Source: an uncultured Collinsella sp.
Lineage (GTDB): Bacteria > Actinomycetota > Coriobacteriia > Coriobacteriales > Coriobacteriaceae
DNA length: 17,603 bases
NCBI GenBank assembly: GCA_900755005.1
Contig: CAAEEX010000052.1
Span: forward strand, 1 to 17,603
Direction of reading: 5' to 3'
Each line of letters starts with the position of its first letter. Positions within the stretch are counted from its first letter, which is position 1. Made by a program: the position numbers and the translations under genes. The notes beneath the pieces were generated by a model. It worked only from the letters and a program-made list of their open reading frames with translations. It ran no database searches and was not told the origin of the DNA. Below are positions 12,917 to 17,603 of the stretch, one piece after another.

Positions 12917-14104
12917 ATGTTCAACACCATCATCACCACGGTCAAGACGCTGCTGCGCCGGCCGAGCACGTGGGTCTGGGGCGCTCTCTTTCCTATTGCG
13001 CTTTCCACGATGTTCATGTTTATGTTTGCGAACCTCAGCTCCGACGGCACGGTCGACCCAGTGCCGGTGGCCGTCGTCGCCGACGAGGCTTGGGACGCTT
13101 CGACCTTTAAGGGCGTGGCGACGTCGCTTGCCAAGGAAGGTGACAATCAGCTGCTCGAGATCCACGAGCTCGACGACGCAGCCGATGCGAACCGTGCGCT
13201 TAAGGCCGGCGAGGTTGCGGGCATCTATGCGGTCGACGACGCAAGCGTACCCAAGCTCACGTTGCTATCGAGCTACGACAGCTCGCGCGCATCATCGGTG
13301 CTCACCGATCGCAGCATTCTGGAGACGGTGGCAAGCTCGTATACACAAAATGCCGAGCTCATGTCCCAGATTGCCCAGGACAACCCGGCGGCGCTCGCCG
13401 ACCCCGAGGCGGTTGCGCGCGCTCTGTCGCTCGAGGGCGGCACCCGCCGCGTAAGCCTGACACGCACCACGCCCGATGGCACGGTCATCTACTATTACGC
13501 GCTTTTTGGCCTGGTCGCGATGATGTCTGCCGAGTTTGCCGCCTTGAGCGTCGTCGATTTGCAGCCCAATCTGTCCGGCCTCGGCGCGCGCCGCTGCGTG
13601 GGCGGTCTTTCCAAGACGGCGTCGCTGGCCGGCATTTTTGTCGGCTCGTGGCTGGTTTCCTTTGCATCGATGGCGGTTGCGATCGGCTACGTGCGCCTGG
13701 TCGTGGGCGTCGACTTTGGCGGGCGCGAGGGGTTGTGCCTGCTGGGCGGGGCTGCATCCGCGCTTGCCGCCACGGGCCTGGGGCTTTTTGTGGGCACGCT
13801 TCCCGTTAAGGGCGGCAAGGCATCCAAGTCGGGCATCCTCACGGGCTTTGCCACCACGTGCGCCCTGTTCGCCGGCCTCTACGGCGAGCCGGCGATGGCG
13901 CTTGCCGACGACGTCGCCCGCGCTTGTCCGGTCGAGTGCTGGCTCAACCCCGTCAAGCTCATCTGCGACATGTTCAATCGCCTGTATTTCTTTGAGGACC
14001 TGGGGCCCTTCGCTGTTCGCGCCGGCGCGCTCGTCCTGATGGCCCTGGTGTTTGTCGCCGCCGCTACGCTGATCTTTGGAAGGAGCCGCTATGAGCACCT
14101 TTAA
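12917..14104 (+). CDS. ABC-2 type permease, first membrane subunit
   Basis: A 395-residue membrane protein of the ABC-2 exporter family. One transmembrane helix near the N terminus (about 20-40, WGALFPIALSTMFMFMFANL) is followed by about 150 residues of extracytoplasmic domain (roughly 45-188). The C-terminal half holds about five to six helices beginning at YYYALFGLVAMMSAEF (about 190), with a cytoplasmic loop rich in Arg (LGARRCVGG). This is the topology of ABC2_membrane_3 proteins such as LnrM/LnrN. The gene starts 9 bases after the ATPase stop, behind a G-rich ribosome site (AGGGGGCGG), and overlaps the next permease gene by 14 bases, so the three genes form one operon and the two permeases probably pair as a heterodimer. 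Confidence 0.88.
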   Translation: MFNTIITTVKTLLRRPSTWVWGALFPIALSTMFMFMFANLSSDGTVDPVPVAVVADEAWDASTFKGVATSLAKEGDNQLLEIHELDDAADANRALKAGEVAGIYAVDDASVPKLTLLSSYDSSRASSVLTDRSILETVASSYTQNAELMSQIAQDNPAALADPEAVARALSLEGGTRRVSLTRTTPDGTVIYYYALFGLVAMMSAEFAALSVVDLQPNLSGLGARRCVGGLSKTASLAGIFVGSWLVSFASMAVAIGYVRLVVGVDFGGREGLCLLGGAASALAATGLGLFVGTLPVKGGKASKSGILTGFATTCALFAGLYGEPAMALADDVARACPVECWLNPVKLICDMFNRLYFFEDLGPFAVRAGALVLMALVFVAAATLIFGRSRYEHL

Positions 14105-15296
14105 GACCGCGCTTCGCATGGCGCTGGCGCACCCGTTCTACCTGCTCATCTATACGGTGTTCATCTCGCTCATGGGCGTATTCATCGCGGCCTCGGTGAG
14201 CTGGAACTCGTCGCAGCTTACCGAGTACAAGCCCTACGACACCAACGTGATCGTGGTCGACCGCGACAATAGCGACCTTTCGCGGGCGCTTACCAAGCAC
14301 CTAGGCTCACGCTTTGACCTGGTCACGGGCGTCGGCGACGACACGTACGACCTTGCGGACGCGCTCGCCAAGAGTAACAGCGCCAAGGGCAGCGCCGACT
14401 GCGTGTTCTTTATCCCGGAGGGGTTCGAGGACGATCTCGTTGCGGCCGCCCGTGCGGGGGAGGCCCTGCCCAAACTCGATGTGACGTACGGCTCCGGCAC
14501 CATGGCGGCGGCGCTTTCGTCTGCCGAGGCCTCACGCTGGATCTCGCTCGCGGGTGCTGCGGCGGCGCTTGAGCCAGCTGCTTCCGACGGCGAGGTTGCC
14601 AAGGCCGCCGAGCATGCTGCCGCCAAGCGCGCCGAGGTCCAGATCGAGCAGGTCAAGGTCGAATCGACGGCTGCCGCCACGCTCGAGTCGTATTTCAACT
14701 TTGGCGCGTACGCGATTATCTCGTCGGTCATCGTATCGGTGGGGTTGGTGTTCTCGGGCATGAACGAGCCCGAGCGCGTGCGTCGTATGGATGCCGGCCC
14801 GGTCTCCGAGCGCCAGCGCTCGCTTGCCGTGTTCGCGGCTGCCGCAGTGCTCACCGTCTGCATCTGGTTTGTGTCGAGCATGATGGGCGTCGTGGGCTTT
14901 GCCGGCGCGGTTGCCGAGGTCGGCGTGGGTCGTGTGTGCCTGGCGCTGGCGGCGACGTTTGCCCTGGCGTGCACGCCTCTGGCCGTTGGCTTTGCGCTTT
15001 CGAGTCTGGGCGCGCGCGAGGAGCTGCTCAACGGTGTGGGCAACCTGCTTGGCATGCTCATGACGTTTTTGGGTGGCGCCTGGATGCCGCTGTCGCTCAT
15101 GGGCTCGGCCGTGCAGACCGTGGCGCATTTTGTGCCGACGTTTTGGGTGAACGACGCGATCGGCAAGGCGCTCGCCGCGGACCTGACGTCCACCGTGCTG
15201 GGCGACATCGCCTGCGATCTGGGCGTCACGGTGCTCTTTGCCGCGGCCATCGCTGCCGTAGGCCTAGCCCTCGCCCACAACAAATCCCACGCCTAG
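14091..15296 (+). CDS. ABC-2 type permease, second membrane subunit
   Basis: A 401-residue protein with the same topology as its neighbour: an N-terminal helix (about 10-32, AHPFYLLIYTVFISLMGVFIAASV), an extracytoplasmic domain to about residue 195 with an Ala/Glu-rich, probably helical stretch (EVAKAAEHAAAKRAEVQIEQ), then five to six helices from YFNFGAYAIISSVIVSVGLVF to the end. The ERVRRMDAGPVSERQR loop is a typical cytoplasmic coupling loop after the second helix. The ATG at 14091 follows GGAAGGAG at 14078-14085 and lies inside the end of the preceding gene, which gives translational coupling. It is the last gene of the exporter operon; the REP-like repeats follow directly. Confidence 0.88.
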   Translation: MSTFKTALRMALAHPFYLLIYTVFISLMGVFIAASVSWNSSQLTEYKPYDTNVIVVDRDNSDLSRALTKHLGSRFDLVTGVGDDTYDLADALAKSNSAKGSADCVFFIPEGFEDDLVAAARAGEALPKLDVTYGSGTMAAALSSAEASRWISLAGAAAALEPAASDGEVAKAAEHAAAKRAEVQIEQVKVESTAAATLESYFNFGAYAIISSVIVSVGLVFSGMNEPERVRRMDAGPVSERQRSLAVFAAAAVLTVCIWFVSSMMGVVGFAGAVAEVGVGRVCLALAATFALACTPLAVGFALSSLGAREELLNGVGNLLGMLMTFLGGAWMPLSLMGSAVQTVAHFVPTFWVNDAIGKALAADLTSTVLGDIACDLGVTVLFAAAIAAVGLALAHNKSHA

Positions 15297-15304
15297 ACAC
15301 CTAC

Positions 15305-15452
15305 TCATTGGGGACAGACTTAAACGACCAAAAGTATTCATTGGGGACAGACTTAAATGACTAGCCATCGGGGGCAGATAAGGAGCGTCCCCAACTGCCG
15401 GGTGGCGAAAGAGCGTCCCTTGTGACTGGTCATTTAAGAACGTCCCCAATGA
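15305..15452. repeat. Cluster of REP-like repeats (TTGGGGAC family)
   Basis: Two direct units, 15305-15330 and 15338-15363, read TCATTGGGGACAGACTTAAA plus CGACCA or TGACTA. A third unit at 15427-15452 is inverted and reads, on the other strand, TCATTGGGGACGTTCTTAAA plus TGACCA. Between them lie degenerate pieces (GGGGGCAG at 15370, GAGCGTCCC at 15384 and 15412). Outer units can pair as a hairpin. Such head-to-head pairs are typical of REP sequences moved by RAYT (TnpA-REP) transposases; no such transposase is in the window. This cluster makes up most of the 271-base gap between the two ABC loci. Confidence 0.75.
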
Positions 15453-15520
15453 CTAGTCTAAATCCCGCGCCTAGTCTGAAATAAATCCTAGGCCTCGCCC
15501 CAAAATAGTTCGCCAAGGTT

Positions 15521-15526
15521 TACTAT
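15521..15526 (+). promoter_or_regulatory. Weak candidate -10 box for the MacB-type operon
   Basis: TACTAT within GGTTTACTATTACG lies 41 bases before the ATPase start and is the best -10-like hexamer in this AT-richer stretch. I see no good -35 box at the right distance. TACTA (15521-15525) and TAGTA (15540-15544) also form a small dyad. Confidence 0.25.
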
Positions 15527-15567
15527 TACGTTCATAAAGTAGTACTAGGCTAACAATTGGGGATACC

Positions 15568-16281
<714 letters not shown>

Positions 16282-16289
16282 GCGACGCC

Positions 16290-17603
16290 ATGACTCCCCT
16301 CGCTAAGCGCCTCCCGCGCGAGCTGCGCCGCAATATCGGCAAGTACCTGGGCATCTTTTTGCTTATGTGCGGAAGCATCGCCCTCACATCGGGATTTTTG
16401 CTTGCGGCCCATTCCATTGGCTGCCTTATCGACGACATGCGCGACGAGTACACCATCGAGGACGGCCGCGTGACGACCTCTTTCGAGGCCACCGACGACC
16501 AGCTCAGCGCGGCCGAAGATGCCGCCGGTGACGTTGGCGGCGTCACGCTCTACAAGAACTTCTCCATCGATGCCATCATCAAAAAGGCGTCCGGCGACGA
16601 CGGCACCAAGCGCACCCTGCGCACCTATGCGCATCGCACCAACGTTGACATCGCGTCTTATTGCGAGGGCAGGCAGCCCCGCGCGGACGACGAGGTGGCT
16701 ATCGACCGCGTCTTTGCCACCAACAATAACCTGTCCGTGGGCGACGAGGTAAAGCTCGAGGACCGTACGTACACCATCTGCGGCATCATGACCCAGCCCG
16801 ACAGCCAAGCGCTCTTCCTCAACAACTCCGACTTTACGGTCAACACCATCACCTATGGCGTGGCCGAGGTCGCGTGCGCCGGTTTTGCCGCGCTCGAGGA
16901 CGCCGGCGGCGCGCCCACCTATACGTACTCCTTTACCTTTAACGACCGCGACCTCTCCACCGCGGAGCGCACCGATGCCGAGCAGGATATGGTCGAGGCG
17001 CTGACCGATGCCGATGCGCGCGTGGACGATCTGGTCGATGCCGACTCCAACCAGGGCATTGGCTATGCACGCGACGACGTGGACGGCGACTCCATGATGT
17101 GGACCACGCTGCTCGACATCATCATCGTGATCATGGCCTTTGTCTTTGTGGTCCTTACCGACGCCACCATCGAAGAGGAGAGCGCCATCATCGGCACCCT
17201 GCTCGCCAGCGGCTATCGCCGTCGCGAGATCGTGCTGCACTACCTGGCGCTTCCCGCCATCATAGGCGTGACCGCGGCGCTTTTGGGCACCGTGCTCGGC
17301 GTGGCGTTTTTTACCGAGCCCATGCGCGGCCTGTATTACGGCTCGTACAGCCTTCCGCCCTTCCAGGTGTACTGGAGCTGGGAGATCTTTATTAAGTGCG
17401 CCGTGGTACCGGCCGCCGCGCTCATCCTCATTACGCTGGTGGGCCTGATGCGCAAGATGGGCAAGACCCCGCTGCAGTTCCTTCGCCACGAGGCGAGCGG
17501 CAAATCGGGCACCAAGCGCGGCCTGCAGCTGCCGGAACGCCTGGGCTTTGTCGCGCGCTTCCGCCTGCGCATTTTCCTGCGCAACTTGGGTAACTTTGCG
17601 ACG
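16290..17603 (+). CDS. FtsX-type ABC permease (3' partial, runs off the window)
   Basis: An open frame of 438 codons from the ATG at 16290 to the last base of the window with no stop. The N terminus MTPLAKRLPRELRRNIGKYL precedes the first transmembrane helix (about 20-42). A large extracytoplasmic MacB-like periplasmic-core domain follows (about 45-265), rich in Asp. The FtsX domain starts near residue 269 (MMWTTLLDIIIVIMAFVFVV) and has the diagnostic cytoplasmic segment EESAIIGTLLASGYRRREIV, then two more helices and the charged segment after LVGLMRKMGKTPLQFLRHEA. The end of the visible part (RLRIFLRNLGNF) looks like the start of a second module, so the full protein is probably of the long, two-FtsX type. 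It is the partner of the ATPase just upstream. Confidence 0.88.
   Translation, partial: MTPLAKRLPRELRRNIGKYLGIFLLMCGSIALTSGFLLAAHSIGCLIDDMRDEYTIEDGRVTTSFEATDDQLSAAEDAAGDVGGVTLYKNFSIDAIIKKASGDDGTKRTLRTYAHRTNVDIASYCEGRQPRADDEVAIDRVFATNNNLSVGDEVKLEDRTYTICGIMTQPDSQALFLNNSDFTVNTITYGVAEVACAGFAALEDAGGAPTYTYSFTFNDRDLSTAERTDAEQDMVEALTDADARVDDLVDADSNQGIGYARDDVDGDSMMWTTLLDIIIVIMAFVFVVLTDATIEEESAIIGTLLASGYRRREIVLHYLALPAIIGVTAALLGTVLGVAFFTEPMRGLYYGSYSLPPFQVYWSWEIFIKCAVVPAAALILITLVGLMRKMGKTPLQFLRHEASGKSGTKRGLQLPERLGFVARFRLRIFLRNLGNFAT

Noticed and set aside
11897..13165. Open frame of 422 codons on the - strand across the ABC ATPase
   Set aside because: It is the antisense of a gene with all five ABC motifs; the product has low complexity and no family features.

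Overview
The window is GC-rich, tightly packed DNA of actinobacterial character. The gene set (an Ech-type group 4 [NiFe] hydrogenase, an LPxTG surface protein built from Spy0128-like isopeptide domains, many ABC exporters, and TTGGGGAC-type dispersed repeats) suggests an anaerobic gut member of the Coriobacteriia, most likely Collinsella or a relative. The taxon is inferred from gene content and style; there is no rRNA gene here to confirm it.

Layout. (1) 1-1640: the 3' end of a membrane-bound hydrogenase operon on the + strand: the tail of an unidentified gene, the catalytic large subunit (EchE-like) and a 2x[4Fe-4S] ferredoxin subunit (EchF-like), closed by a strong hairpin at 1662-1695. 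(2) 1641-2119: about 480 bases without a gene, holding a 154-bp inverted-repeat element (A), a 28-bp dispersed repeat and a cluster of GTCTC/GAGAC dyads in front of the next gene. (3) 2120-9403: one giant gene (2427 aa) for a secreted, sortase-anchored adhesin or stalk protein: signal peptide, von Willebrand A domain with a complete MIDAS, then 13 tandem isopeptide domains and an LPATG sorting signal. (4) 9404-10000: about 600 bases without a gene, with two terminator hairpins, a second inverted-repeat element (B), the second copy of the 28-bp repeat and a third element (C) in the same orientation as A. (5) 10001-15296: a two-component system (NarL/LuxR regulator and HisKA_3 kinase, - strand) divergent from an ABC ATPase and two ABC-2 permeases (+ strand), the same composition as the LnrJKLMN/YfiJKLMN type of antibiotic-sensing exporter locus. 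(6) 15297-15567: a cluster of REP-like repeats. (7) 15568-17603: a MacB/LolD-type ATPase and a FtsX-type permease that runs off the window.

How the parts work together. The hydrogenase subunits would take electrons from reduced ferredoxin and make H2 at the membrane. The adhesin would be exported by Sec and attached to the wall by a sortase encoded elsewhere. The kinase and regulator probably sense an envelope-active compound and switch on the neighbouring exporter. The second ABC pair is an independent exporter or lipid/peptide-sensing module.

The most unusual observations are: the adhesin gene is bracketed by direct copies of two repeats, making a potential 8-kb excisable or exchangeable cassette; the three inverted-repeat elements share an internal core but two different sets of termini; and a dense group of GTCTC/GAGAC sites lies at the adhesin promoter region.
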